From assembly GCA_014925825.1 (NCBI GenBank), contig JACGCK010000189.1:21765-85764 (forward strand): a stretch of DNA of 64,000 bases, written 5' to 3'. The stretch comes from Pholiota molesta. Lineage: Eukaryota; Basidiomycota; Agaricomycetes; Agaricales; Strophariaceae. Numbering within the stretch: the first letter of the stretch is position 1; each line of letters opens with the position of its first letter. Position numbers and translations under genes: made by a program. This document shows, piece by piece, positions 34,107 to 45,523 of this stretch. The notes beneath the pieces were generated by a model. It saw nothing but the letters and a program-made list of their open reading frames with translations, made no database searches and was not told the origin of the DNA.

Positions 34107-36609
34107 TTATGCTTCATGAGACAACTTGATGCTTACTTGGTAATTGATAAATGCACCAGGAGCTGGTGAGGTTGATAGGAACAATGTTGAATCAGATGAT
34201 GGTAAAGACTCGCTAATAGTGGAGTCAGAGCTATTGAGGACTGAAGTGCCAGCGAGAGGTGGACGTCGAGCTCGTTTCGGGGGTGGTTTCAATGCCGCCT
34301 TCAGTGCTGCAGCTGCTTGTCGAGCAGCCACTTTTTGCTGCTTCCGGTTCTCTTTATCTGCCAGTTTGGCTTGCTGAGCCATCTCCCTTTCTCGTCTTTT
34401 TTCTTCCCTGCGTCGGTCTTCCACTATACGTCTCTCCTGTTGTCGAGCTTCAGTCGCCGCAGATCTTTCGGCTGCTTTTGCTCGCTTGGCTGATTCTCGT
34501 CGGTCTTGTACAAAGGAATCCACCCTTCGCAGTACACCCAAGACATCGTCACCATGGCGATCTACAAATGCCCACTGAATGTTATCGCGCATGTCATCGA
34601 CAGATTTTATTGTGAGGAGTGAAGCGAGCAATTTGATGACAGAATCGGGCATGAAAGCAGCAACAGTGAAGGGCCCCGGTGTATAGTGATGATGGACGAC
34701 ATTGTACCGCCAATTCTGTAAGGCGATTCGTGCTTCCTTTAGGTGTTCTCCTTGCCGATGCCGAGCCTGTGACTGTGAGAGAGTCATGCCACGTTTTCCG
34801 TTAGCATTTGCTGATTTCGAAGGTGTGGAGTGGACGCTGTTGCATGCATCATGGGTAGGCAGTGGTGTTGTAGGCCGATCCTCGGCTGCTATAGCACCCA
34901 CAGCATTTGAATCGACATCCATAATGGTACAGTTATCACAGCAGAGATGAGTTGGGGCTATAGAATAAAACAGTCAGATAAATGTGTCCAGAAGCGCTCT
35001 AGGAACATAAAAGACTTACGTCGGTGTCGGGGATTATGAAAATAGGTGTCAGCAATATCTCGACGGCACCCAGTCGTTTCGATCCAACGCCGAAGAGCAT
35101 CTTCGACCTTTTTCTTCCACTCGCTCTCAATGTTCTCGGCATCGAGTTCAACCTCGCTACCCTCTTCTTCATCTGCTCCAAGTTCTTCCGGAAACGTGTC
35201 TTCAAGCTCGCCAGGAGGAGCGGCCTTGCGTCGTCGTTTTTTGGTCCGCTCAAACATTGACTTTTCGACCAGGAGGATTGCTCGCGCGTTGATATTGGCA
35301 GATCTGCCAGCACGCCCGGCCCGTTGAGTCCATACTGCTAACGAGGAAGGGACACCAAATTGAATCACTTGCTCGATGTCTGGGATGTCGGCTCCCTATG
35401 TGTGTGTGCATAAGAACTTGAGAAAGAGCAATGATAGATTAAATACACACCATTCCCGCGGCTTCTGTTGCTATCAGGATCCTTACTTTTCCCTTCCGAA
35501 ATGCTTCCATAATCTGATGTTTCGCGCGTTTGCTCCGATGAGAGTGAAGATAGGCAATAGAGTTGTGCAGGCTCGATGGAAACCAAGATCTAATAGTCCT
35601 CGTCAAAATTTGCGACATGAGAACGGCGTTGACGAATATAATCTGCTTTGGGATGTCGTCTTGTCTTGAAACATTGGCTTCACGAGTGATGTGGGGGCGT
35701 AGGGCTTCGTAGTCAATGGCAGAATTCATTCTGTGGACGTGGTATGAGATATTGGGACGGTCGTTCCCAAGGTTCAAGAAGAAGCTGGTGGCTGCATCGA
35801 TTCCGAGTGACAATCGAATATCGCGTAATGTTTGAAGGGTGGCCGTGGCAGTCGTCGCAAGGACAGGAATATGTGGTGGGAAGAAGGCTCGAAGTTTCGC
35901 CAGTTCGGCGTATGCTGTCCGGAAGTCGCCGCCCCATTGACCAATGCAGTGCGCTTCGTCGATGATGATCGCGACGATATCCTTGAAGTTGGAGTTGGTG
36001 AGAGTGCGCCGAAAATCTGAATGTTTGATGCACATCTCTGGCGAGGCGAGGATGCCCTGATATTGATTGTCTTCAAGCCCCTACAGGTAAAAGGATTACA
36101 GAAAAGTCAGCAGATGTGAAGGATGAAGAAGTAGTTATTGCACCTTCTGGAGTTCACGGCTCCATGAATCCCCGTTTACCGCTGTTGCAGAAATCTGCAT
36201 CCTTCGAAATCGGCTGGCCTAATCAATATTCTAAGTTATTTAAAGGGATTATAAATGTGAAAGATCAATAAGAACATACCTGGTCTTCTTGTAAAACCTT
36301 GAGGGGCGAGATGATGATACACTTGCTTTTGAGATCAAGCAGGAGTGGCATCATGAATGGCATGGTCTTCCCAGCACCAGTCCCAGCAATAACAATGCTG
36401 TCGAGGCCCAACAGCATGGCTTCTGTAACATCCACCTGCCAATCATGAGGTGGACACCCAAAGCGCTCTCGGAAAAGCTGGTGGACCCGGGTACGAGTTG
36501 CATGTGAGTCGTATCCATTTTCATTGGTGGCCTTTTGTATGGCTGCTCTGAGGTTCCGGTAGGAGCGAGCCCATTCGGGGCTTTCAGAGCATGGATCGAG
36601 AGGAATCAT
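34107..36609 (-). CDS. RecQ-family DNA helicase of the transposon
   Basis: About 753 residues from five inferred exons (minus strand): 36609-36280, 36218-36144, 36080-35451, 35395-35020, 34957-34107; every junction keeps frame. Motifs in order: WQ of motif 0 (about 57-58), Walker A AGTGAGKT (75-82), DEAH (176-179), ATTATAT motif III (about 210-216), IATEAAGMGADIPD motif V, and QRAGRAGR motif VI (369-376). A RecQ-type zinc site follows: C455 in GCRRDIADTYF, then C476, C477 and C480 in CCDNC. The last ~270 residues form a basic coiled-coil-like tail (EDRRREEKRRERE, PPPKRARRP). No HRDC domain seen. An upstream in-frame ATG at 36705 would add 32 residues. It would unwind DNA 3'-5', plausibly at the transposon ends. 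Confidence 0.9.
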
Positions 36610-36736
36610 AAGCAAGGGGAATACATGAATAGTGCAAGTATTTAGTAGCGAGGCACGAAGATAAACTAAACAAAGTGTCGCGCGACGCGCAAAAACACGG
36701 TGCACGTGCTACATTGAGCGTCACAAATGACGTATG

Positions 36737-36861
36737 GGTGGTTCGGCCGTCCAACTGCACCAGACGTTGTGGGGGATGTCCGAGCCATCATTTTTTACTG
36801 ATGGGCTCAAATTCTGAGCGACATACCCGATTAGGATAACAACGTCTGGCTTGCGAGACTA
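36737..36861. repeat. Right terminal inverted repeat
   Basis: Reverse complement of the left repeat, ending ...GCGAGACTA at 36861. It likewise contains an internal inverted repeat (CCAGACGTTGT at 36760-36770, ACAACGTCTGG at 36839-36849). Confidence 0.92.
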
Positions 36862-36870
36862 AGCCCATCG
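36862..36870. repeat. 9-bp target-site duplication, right
   Basis: AGCCCATCG, identical to 30723-30731, directly abutting the right terminal repeat. Confidence 0.9.
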
Positions 36871-36894
36871 GTAACGTCGGTTGTACCAAGGCTG

Positions 36895-39800
36895 TACCGT
36901 AGACGTTGATTCTCAGTAGGTAAATATTCATACTAGGGCGTACTATTAAGTAATGGAATCTCAAAATTCACAATAATAAACTCAAAACAAGAAATGCAAA
37001 TCTAAATAGTCTATTACACATGAAATGATTGAAAAAAACACTCAACCCCCGCGCTGTATATCAGGAAGGCGTGCAAATGGGATAAGGGCGAGGCATCGAT
37101 GGCAAGTGCTGGCAAGTGCAGGCGATCACCGCAGCTCCGGTAGATCGGGCCGGGATGAAAACAGGTCGATCATCGATAACTTTCCATCTGGACGACTACC
37201 CTCGCTTTTGGCCCGCGAGAGCGTAGACTTCATATTTCCCCTCTCCCCCGTGAATCTGAAGTTCCTTTTTCCCTTTATACTTGAACCTGCTATCAATTCA
37301 AACGATACATTGTAAGTGCCTTCGTTCATGACGACGTTCACTGGCAGCTGCACTCACGTCGTCTTGTCGGTGGGGATAGTAGGGTTGCCTACGCGTGGAG
37401 GCGTGAACTTGACGGGTTTCACAGGCACGGGTTTGGGCGCCTCCTCGATGGCCACCGGTGCCTCGTTCTCGGGGCGTGGCGCTGTCACCTGGGGAGAACG
37501 CGGCTCTTCCTTGGGGAGCGAGGAATCTGCTGGAATGCGCGTGAGATTCGATCTAGAGGCGATGGATAATGATAAACCTGACCTATTTCCCTCTGCTTTC
37601 CTGAACCCGTTGCGCCCCATAGTGCGCCTTCTGGATCGAGCCATGCGTCCTGCTCTAGAGATGGGTCATGGCGAGCTGATCTACTCGTTAGATTGGGGAA
37701 ATGGTAGCAGAAATACATTGCTTGCCTCGCTTTGTCCCGCTAACGGGCTCGGTGACGGGGGAAAGAGCATCGGGTGCGTCGTCATCGAACCTCTTTCTCT
37801 TCTTCCCCTTCCTGTCGTCGTTCGTGGATGTTTCGTCCACATCCGCGACGTCCCTATGTCAATATGCCCTATCAGCGACAGGCTCCTTCCAAGAGACGAT
37901 CAAAACATAAATACCGTTGGCCCAAATGGCTCAGTGGGCTGTACAGCCCTACTGCCAATTCCCTGAGTAGAGCAGATATGCTCGACTTGGGGATTGCGTC
38001 GGCTTCATTTCTTTGTCTTATGATCGCCTCTTCGAAGAGGCCATCATGATGTTTGGCATCAACTTTGGTGGGGGGAAAAAATCAATTTGTTAACATATTC
38101 AATTGCGCTATAAACTCACCTCGCTTGACTCTATCTGGCGCAGAGTCGAACGAGTTGCCAAGTTGGGCACGGCGGCTATCGTCATAGGAGCCGTGCGGAT
38201 ATGGGTTGGCGCTTGTAGTTGCCAACGCGCCGGAGGAGCGAGGAAGCGGTGGGGTAGGTACTGGGAACAATGTCTCCCCGCGACCTAGATCGACACGTCG
38301 TCCCCAAAAAGAGTTATCGGGAGCCGGGAAGTGCGCATATGGATCGGTGGACACGGTCGCAGGTGTTCCACTGGCAGATGCCCCCTGGTAATGCGGGACG
38401 TCCAAGCTCGGCGAGTAGCCGTAGCCCATGCCCACTATGTCCTGCCGTCCCTCCTGAAAAGCTAGGTCTATTATATGCGTTCAGACATGCATCTGACGAT
38501 CAATTCGCAGAAAGACAATGATCTACCTTGAAGAGGATCTTCAAACGAAACCTCCGTATCCGATATGCTTCCTTCGAAGGCTGCGTTGTTGGGTGGATAA
38601 TCGGGGTGCGGATAATCATTCGCGGGCGCGTAGGATACCCCTTGGTAATACGGGATGTCCAGACTTTGTGCGTAGCCGTAGCCCATCATGTCCGTCTGGC
38701 CCTCCTGAAAATTCGGATCTACGATGTGCGTTTAGACATGCATCTGATGTTCAACTCGCAGAAAGACGACGACTTACCTTCAGGATGAACAAGATCTTCG
38801 ATCCTTCTTTCGAAGGCTTCGCCACTGGGCTGAAAGTAATCGGGGACGTAACCGATATGGCTTTGTGGATAATCATCCGTGGGCGTGGTCGCGGGCGCGC
38901 CGGATGCCTCTTGGTAATACGGGATGCTCATACTTGGTGCGTAGTCATAGTAGCCCGTCTCCTGAAAAGTCCGGTCTACGGTGTGCGTTTAGACATAAAT
39001 CTGATGATAAATTCACAGAAAGACGACGGACGACCTACCTTCAGGACCAACAAGATCTTCGGTCCTTCTTTCGAAGGCTTCGCCACTGGGCTGATAGTAA
39101 TCGGGGGCGTAACCTTTATGAGGTGCGTGTCATTTTTTTTTAGCTCGCAACCTCGAAAGATGATAACCTACAATTCGCGGGTGGGGTCCCGAAGGCGTCG
39201 GACGAGTGAGAAAATGAGGGGGTAGGTACTTGGGCTTGGTCAATGGGTGGATAATAATCGGGGAGTTGCACTATATGAGCTACGTGTCATTTTTCTAGCT
39301 CGCAACTTCGAAAGACAATGACCTACTTTGAGGAGGGCCCTGAAACTGCTGCCAATTTGGACGGGAGCTGGCGTAGACGTTGCTTGACCAGTCGGTGTTG
39401 AACATCTCTGTAGACGAAAGGGAGAGGGTATTATGGAGTAGTGTTGCTGTAGTCCTACGTACGACCTGGCGCTTTAAATAATATACTGGCGGTGGGGCAC
39501 GCCATCCTCATGGCAAAGCAGCTATAGCTCTCATTGTGCCACCCCTAGGCAACCTAGTCATCTCTACTCACACAATGGAACGCGGCCACTCGTTATTCCC
39601 AAATACAGTGCTCTTGCCCATTCGCAACACGACTATCAGCTGGCCCCTAGGTGCCTTGACGTGCGCCGTGGTGCACACGCGTTGATCTGTGGGCGCAGCC
39701 CTTGCGTCGGGCCAGATATTCTTATAATGGACTGGTCGTCGAGGGCTATTGATGATAAGTAGTCATAGCTTTTTCTACTGTTTCGAGTCCAAACGCCCAA

Positions 39801-40220
39801 ACAGGGCTTCCGATTGTTTTACTGCGTCGAAGAGAGCATCGAGGTGTGGGCGTGGAGATACACGTTTTTAGGCGCGTTCGGTGGCGGTGCGGCGCTTGCG
39901 TCTCCACCTGGTCTGTACGCTTGCTCGTCTGATGCGGCGTGTGCGCTTGGTCGGCATCGGACTCTTCTCGGGCGTTGAGTATCGCGCGGTTATTTTGGAG
40001 CATGCGATGGGTGTAACTGACATATCTGCATTGCGGAAAGCATACTTACAGTGTAACATAGATCGTACCACAGAGGATCGCGATGCATGACAAGTCATTG
40101 CTTCGAACACGAGCGGTCAGATGTCGTTAGTCCACGCGACGAGGACTCAGCAAGATTCGGGAACCCGCATGAGACGCAAATGAAATACAAGAGGACGCAA
40201 GGAAGTTGATCTGATCTAAA
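36895..40220. repeat. Segmental duplication, partial copy C
   Basis: Similar to about 2745-5540 of copy A, beginning at a gtagacgttgattct stretch only ~25 bp beyond the transposon insertion site. It is more divergent than A is from B and carries extra exon-sized segments (38.5-39.3 kb). It holds paralogue C of the Tyr/Pro-rich gene. Confidence 0.75.
37126..39405 (-). CDS. Tyr/Pro/Ser-rich hypothetical protein, paralogue C with amplified exons
   Basis: Longest of the three paralogues. A plausible start is ATG at 39405 (MFNTDWSSNVYASS). Downstream exons include a block with PDYYQPSGEAFERRTEDLV, a related block with PDYFQPSGEAFERRIEDLV, one with IPYYQGVSYAPANDYP, and one with GYSPSLDVPHYQGAS. 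This indicates exon duplication within the gene. A basic stretch (RKGKKRKRFDDD) and a Pro/Val-rich exon (APKPVPVKPVKFTPPRV) follow. The last exon is GTYNVSFELIAG... with the stop near 37126. Tyr/Gly/Ser/Pro richness suggests a low-complexity disordered protein. Function unknown; splicing inferred by comparison with copies A and B. Confidence 0.45.
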
Positions 40221-40389
40221 TCAAAGCCGTTTGAACGCAAGCACCTGGACCCACAGAGATCGAAAGTGAATACAGTATGCAACTAGAAAGGCTAGTTAGA
40301 TCTTATTTACTGTAAAAGCGCTGTAGGCTGTAACGTGCGGGTGTATGTGCGATCCTGATCGCACAAGGGGATGGAGATGGGCAGGAGAT

Positions 40390-41600
40390 GGGCAAAGTCG
40401 GCAACCTCGGCATCTGGCATAAATTTGGAATGGCGCTGTCCGGTGTCCAACGCTCATGCCCATCAACCATGTCCTCGACGTCGGCTATGTATGTTCTGAC
40501 CAGAACTCCTATACGCTATACGTACCTAGGGCTCAGATCCAATATCAACTCTGCCAACGCTCAAACGTGATTGAAAACACTTCACTTATGGGCTAGTCAA
40601 CTAGTGCAGAAGGTCGCTAGAATCTTGGTGAGTTCATGTATTCAATATGGGCTGTGGGCATTACTTATTTTCCCTCGTAAATCTGGCAAGCGCCAATGTA
40701 TTCCCTCGCCACCCATTCACCTAGTGCATCAAGAACACGCACCTGCTATCATTGGACGCTGCCGCTGCTAATGTTTTGTGAAGATAAGCCAAAGGGTCAA
40801 TATGGTTCTCGGGATTGCGGTGACTGGGATCATGGCTGAGCGCAGGTGAGTAAATCTACGTCTTCAACAGTAATGCTTGCTCTCACATTTAATTTTAGCG
40901 CTGAATATTTCAGTCAACCCTTCGGCATCATCCACTATAATTTCGCCGACACTACCGGCGGATCTAGCTCTGATCGTGCTTCGATCTCATCGTTAATATA
41001 GTCCTTGTGGTCCATTGGATGAGATTGGTCGTCCTGGTTCTCTATCCGCCAGCATAGTCCTCTGAATGTTCAAGTCATCCCATGTCATTACGCACCAGTC
41101 ATACTACAACCCCGCAAATCGAGCATCAATTCTTCCTCCTTCATGCCTCCCCATGCACTGTGCGTCCCCAGGTTCCTGCCCTACCGTCTACGTGTACAAA
41201 TGATGCAGCACGTACTGCCGCATCTGCGGCACGGAGACGTTCGAGGCGGTGGAAGGATTCGGGCATTGTGGACTAATTCGTTCGGATGCCTCTGGGATTG
41301 AAATGGGAGTTGAAGAACGACCTGAACTCCCAAAGTTATGTCAGGTGGCGGAGTGCTGAATTCCAATTCCTGTACCGTAGATGGATCGACGAGAATGGCG
41401 CTGACTTACATAGGGTTATGCTTGTCGACTGGATTCAATATCTGACCGCTCGGTGCGTTTATGGACCTCGCATTTCTTCTCTTGGTTGAATGGTTATATT
41501 ACAGGGTTTGAGAAGGTACTCGCATCCCTAGCTTCGTTTTTTGAACGCTATCGCATGTATATGGGCGGAAGTACAAACACCCAACGTCACTTTATTTATG
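40390..41600 (+). repeat. Partial copy D of the left end of the duplicated block
   Basis: Resembles about 330-1300 of copy A: the exon and donor region near 40840-40910, the Pro-rich stretch and one 55-nt hairpin. Divergence is greater than between A and B. Confidence 0.5.
41185..41239 (+). repeat. 55-nt dispersed hairpin, copy D
   Basis: Arms CGTCTACGTG and CACGGAGACG pair at nine of ten positions. Inner stem GCAG/CTGC. Same 55-nt length despite strong divergence of the surroundings. Confidence 0.6.
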
Positions 41601-41737
41601 CTTTCGCAGCTAACACCCACTAGTGAATTCTAGCGGCTCTATTTCTAAGGAGTAATGCGTACATTCCCAAGGATCCGAAGTATTACTACGTTATCAAATT
41701 TCTGTATCAAAACTACTTAACTCCAGACATCGCTTAC

Positions 41738-44405
41738 TTATATTGTAGCCTCACTGGCGAGAGATTCCTCCTTAGAATTGCCGTTCTGGCTAAACGCGCT
41801 TGCCTGAATGTTGTAAAGCTTTGCGTATTCTCCTTTGGTTGATATAAGATGCTCATGAGATCCAGTTTCAACAATCGATCCATCTTTCATGCATCTAGTG
41901 ATCGCGCAGACAAAATCTTGTCAGCAAAGAAGATCTAGAATGATTTAATACTCTCACATAATCATATCAGCGTATTTTGTGAGATGTCCGAAACGATGCG
42001 TAACGAATACCATCGTCTTGCCCTCTCGGACGTCGAGCAATCTTTTGAATAACTGCAGCTCTCCTTCTGCGTCCAACGCGGAGCTAGGTTCGTCAACAGC
42101 GACGAACTTGACTTTCCCTGACTTGAACCGCATGAAAGAGCGCGATCTAGAGGTAGTAGTAAATTATACATCAGCATCCAAGAAAGTACGGATTAAATTC
42201 GACCTACGCGACTATGCGTTGTTTTTCACCGCCGGATATATCTATCGCCTTTTTCAGCTTCTCGAGCTCCCCGTATAGCGGATGCGTTTTGTTTCCGTAC
42301 AGGTTGAATTGAAATGTATCGATGAAAGGGTTGAGGCTAGTCTGTAAGCCATTCTTGAGTTTCTCTATGGACGGCAGCGATCCACCTTCCTCGGCGGCTT
42401 CTCTGATCATTGTTGCATCGGAAGAGAACTCGGGATAGCCAAGGCCAATGTTCTCTTCAAGGCTCACTGGATATATCAGATTATCTTGACTGAGAATGGC
42501 AGTGGCTCGATGAATATCTTCTGTGCGATAGTCGATCGATGGATGGCCATCAATCATAATCTTTCCGGATGTCGGGTCATAAAGACGCGAGAGCAAGCGA
42601 ACTAGTGTAGACTTCCCGCTTCCGTTTTCACCGACGACAACGACAAGCTGCCCTGCGTTGATTTTAAGTGAGATATCACTCAAACTGGGAGTGGTCTTCT
42701 GGCTTCCTGGATATGAAAAAGAAACTTCTCTGATATAGGGTAAGTCACCGCATGTCGGACTAGCATAAAATAACGGAAAGTAAAAACCTTAGTTCAAATG
42801 ACATCCCTTTATCGGTTGATTCGTCTCTCTTCTCTGTTGGGAGCGGATAAGGAATGTTTCCATCCTTGAGAGTATTGACTACATTCTGCGCGTCGTAGAG
42901 CGAACGGATGGATTTAAGACTGCGCCTGAATTGCTCATTTGTTCTGAATAATGTCTCTAAAGACCATCGAAGAGTTGTAGATGACCGCTGAAGAGTAGCA
43001 AGCGAAGCCACAGAGAATTTGCTAGGGTTAATAATCGCATTCAAGGCGCAGTATATCTAATAGCGAAATATTAGCATACATTAGCCTTCAAATTCGTAGG
43101 ATTAAGACTTTACCATAGGTAGGTCATTCAAAAGTTTGGTAAACATATCAAACGTTGGAGAAGGTCTGCGGCCGTAGCTACGGTATGGAGCCTCGTCGTT
43201 GCAGTCCCCCAAATTTGCATGGGCCTTCTCATACTCTGGGGAAAGTGTCAGTGGTTCGTCATAAAGTGCATATACAGTAGAAACTACCATGAACGATCCA
43301 TCCATTGAGGTTATTTGCGACGATGTCTTGACGATACGTTCCGTCTGCGAATGCCTCCAGGGCCTTCCGTCGTTGATAATCTTTGTTGTCAACAAAGGCG
43401 AAGCATACTAGACAAGCTAAATCAGCACAAATCAAGTAGACGTGATCCTTTAATTCATACCTTTATGCCATATATATTTCGCAAATAGAGCAGACGTAAT
43501 GGGCTTGCTTATGCAGAGGAGGGCAAATATAGGCCCGCCTGTGTGCCGCGATAAGTGTACGATCAGGGCAAGTTGGCTGAACACCGTCAACAATTCTGTT
43601 AGAAAACGAATTATATCCTCTAATGATTGCCATGCGTCACTCGCAGAACCTTCAGGAGTACTGGCGATTTCTAGCGACGTTTTCAGCAACAGTGATTTAT
43701 GAGTCAAATAAGAATGGTGTCTCCCAACCTTGCGAAGTCGGTATATCTACTTGAAGCTTAGCTGACGTTCCAAGATCAAGCGTAAGCAATTAGTTGGCAT
43801 ACAACCTTTAGATATTTATCTCCCTTTCTCACCTTTCATCAAATAGAGGTTGAAATACGAGGTTACACGACTTCTCAAAATAGAGAGAGTGACGTCTCTG
43901 AATTTAGAAGTTCCTTCAGCCTTAACCCAACATTCAAAGCGCCAAATTAACAGGAAAGACCAACCCGTGCCAGCCAATATAAGCGACGAACAAAGAACTG
44001 CTAATTTGCAATACAATCAACCACAGGATCCCTATCTTGTCCGGATTCCCTGTCAATAGTCCTTGCTCCACCTACTGAATACATAAGCGAAGAGCCGTAT
44101 GGCATGGAAAGATATCGTATTATACGCACTTGGGACAGCAGCGAGCTCGAAAGGTGCAAGAGAATAGCGGCTTCTACACCCTTCCATGCCTGGCACATGA
44201 GGAAGAAGGTAAAATGGCGGGGTGATATGCGATAAATATCGAGGAAGAGTCGACTGTATAACGGATATGCTGATTTGATGATGTCGAGAAGCCGGCGTAA
44301 ATTCAAGCTCGGAGGATGCCCGAGCTTCAGTTTCCAGAGCCCAAGCTGTACCTCTTCAATAATGATATCAGAGTCAACATGGACCTTCTGTTTCTCATCA
44401 GACAT
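41738..44405 (-). CDS. ABC transporter (half-size, fused membrane and ATPase domain)
   Basis: Starts at ATG 44405 (MSDEKQKVHVD) and ends at a TAA near 41738. Multiple short introns. The N-terminal half has hydrophobic segments (QISSSLFVAYIGW; LTVFSQLALIVH) and the family word VDIPTSQ. The ATPase domain follows: SFSYPG, Walker A GENGSGKST, Q-loop ILSQDNLIYP, signature ISGGEKQRI, Walker B VKFVAVDEP, D-loop SSALDAEGE and switch His in VFVTHRFG, then MKDGSIVETGSHEHL. Complete catalytic motifs suggest an active exporter; substrate unknown. The exon around 43880-44070 reads cleanly only if a frame change or extra intron lies near 43935. Confidence 0.85.
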
Positions 44406-44574
44406 GATGAGGCCTTAGAGAAGGGTACGAGGGGATGTTTTGTGGTTGGGCATTGACAACGATTATCGAGACGCTTATAACCTTTTTCGAGATTACAGCC
44501 GCCGATTCTGCCACGAGGAAATAGATCGAGGAGACCCGAATATGGAGCGTGAAAGAGTAATATTCTGCTAGGCG

Positions 44575-45030
44575 TTTTAATATGCTGGCAGTCCCCATCC
44601 TTATGGCAAAGCAACTATTAGCCATTGTACCACTCCGTGAGGCAGGCGAGTCATCTCTACGCGCATGTTGGAAGAGCGGCCACTGATTATTTCCAAATAC
44701 GGCGATCCTGCCTATCCGCAACACGACTATCAGCTAGCCCCTATGTGCTTTGACGTGCGCTGTGGTGCGCATGCTTTGATCTGTGGGCGCAGCCCTTGCG
44801 TCGGGCCACATATTCTTATAAAGGACTGGCCGTCGGGAGCTATTGATGATAAGTACTCGATAAGTAGTCATATCTTTTTCTAATGCCCCGGGTCCAAACG
44901 CCAAACAGGGTTTCTGATTGATTTAACGCGTCGAAGAGAGCATCGAGGTGTGAGCGTGGAGATACACGTTTTTTCGGCGCGTCGTCGGCGGTGCGCTTGG
45001 GTCTGTAGGCTGCCCTAGGCTGCCTCGTGA
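44575..45030. repeat. Isolated copy E of the duplicated-block right end
   Basis: Matches about 4860-5300 of copy A (gcgttttaatat, catccttatggcaaagcaac, gatctgtgggcgcagcccttgcg). It sits directly upstream of the ABC gene start and does not extend into any gene. Confidence 0.6.
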
Positions 45031-45523
45031 ATGCCTCTTTTAAGAAGATCACAGACTCCTGAGCACGCAGACTACTCAATGATTAAAAAACTACATGATC
45101 GTTCTATAGCGATGTCAATAAAAATTCAAATTTGGTACAAGGCCGTGGCAATTTCTCCAGGTCAAGACTCAATACCCCTCTTTCAAGAACAATCTGACAC
45201 TCTATAAACAACTTTGGGAAGTGGTAGAGGAGAGGACGCCTCGGTGCAAAGGTCAAATCATAGCTCGCCTAAAACATCCGGACCACACGATAGATCCAGC
45301 TGTGTCTTTCTCATAAGTATCTCGACATTGGACCTTCTGATCATGGCTCCAGTAAGCTTTGGGATATGAGTTTTGGGTACTGCCACCACGGCAATACTTA
45401 TCACATGACTCGTGATTTTCCGATCCCGATACGCATCCGCCGTTCGCGTCCGCGGCTTTGCTTCTTACCACCACAACCAACGTTTTGGATACTATTTTTC
45501 TTGAATACCATACTTCTTGGACC

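Larger units (their letters stand above)
30732..36861. mobile_element. 6.1-kb TIR transposon encoding DUF6589 protein and RecQ helicase
   Basis: Terminal inverted repeats of ~124 bp bound the unit; the outermost 24 bp (TAGTCTCGC-T/A-AGCCAGACGTTGTT) differ at one position. A perfect 9-bp target duplication, AGCCCATCG, flanks it. Inside are just two genes, convergent and ending ~83 bp apart, both free of frameshifts, suggesting a recent and possibly active copy. A 9-bp duplication fits neither hAT nor KDZ (8 bp). Helicase-encoding DNA transposons assigned to the Academ superfamily (AcademH) have been described from animals and fungi, and this element may belong there or be a separate family. 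I could not test either. Confidence 0.93.

Noticed and set aside
33899..34117. Val-rich (+) and His-rich (-) frames near the end of the DUF6589 gene
   Set aside because: Shadows of the Gly/Asp-rich coding repeat in other frames.
30732..36861. hAT, KDZ or Starship-type element
   Set aside because: The 9-bp duplication and DUF6589/RecQ content do not match hAT or KDZ (8 bp). There is no tyrosine recombinase captain, and the element has inverted ends.
43880..44070. Treating the ABC transporter as a pseudogene because of a frame change near 43935
   Set aside because: All ATPase motifs and most exon junctions are intact. A missed short intron explains the change equally well.
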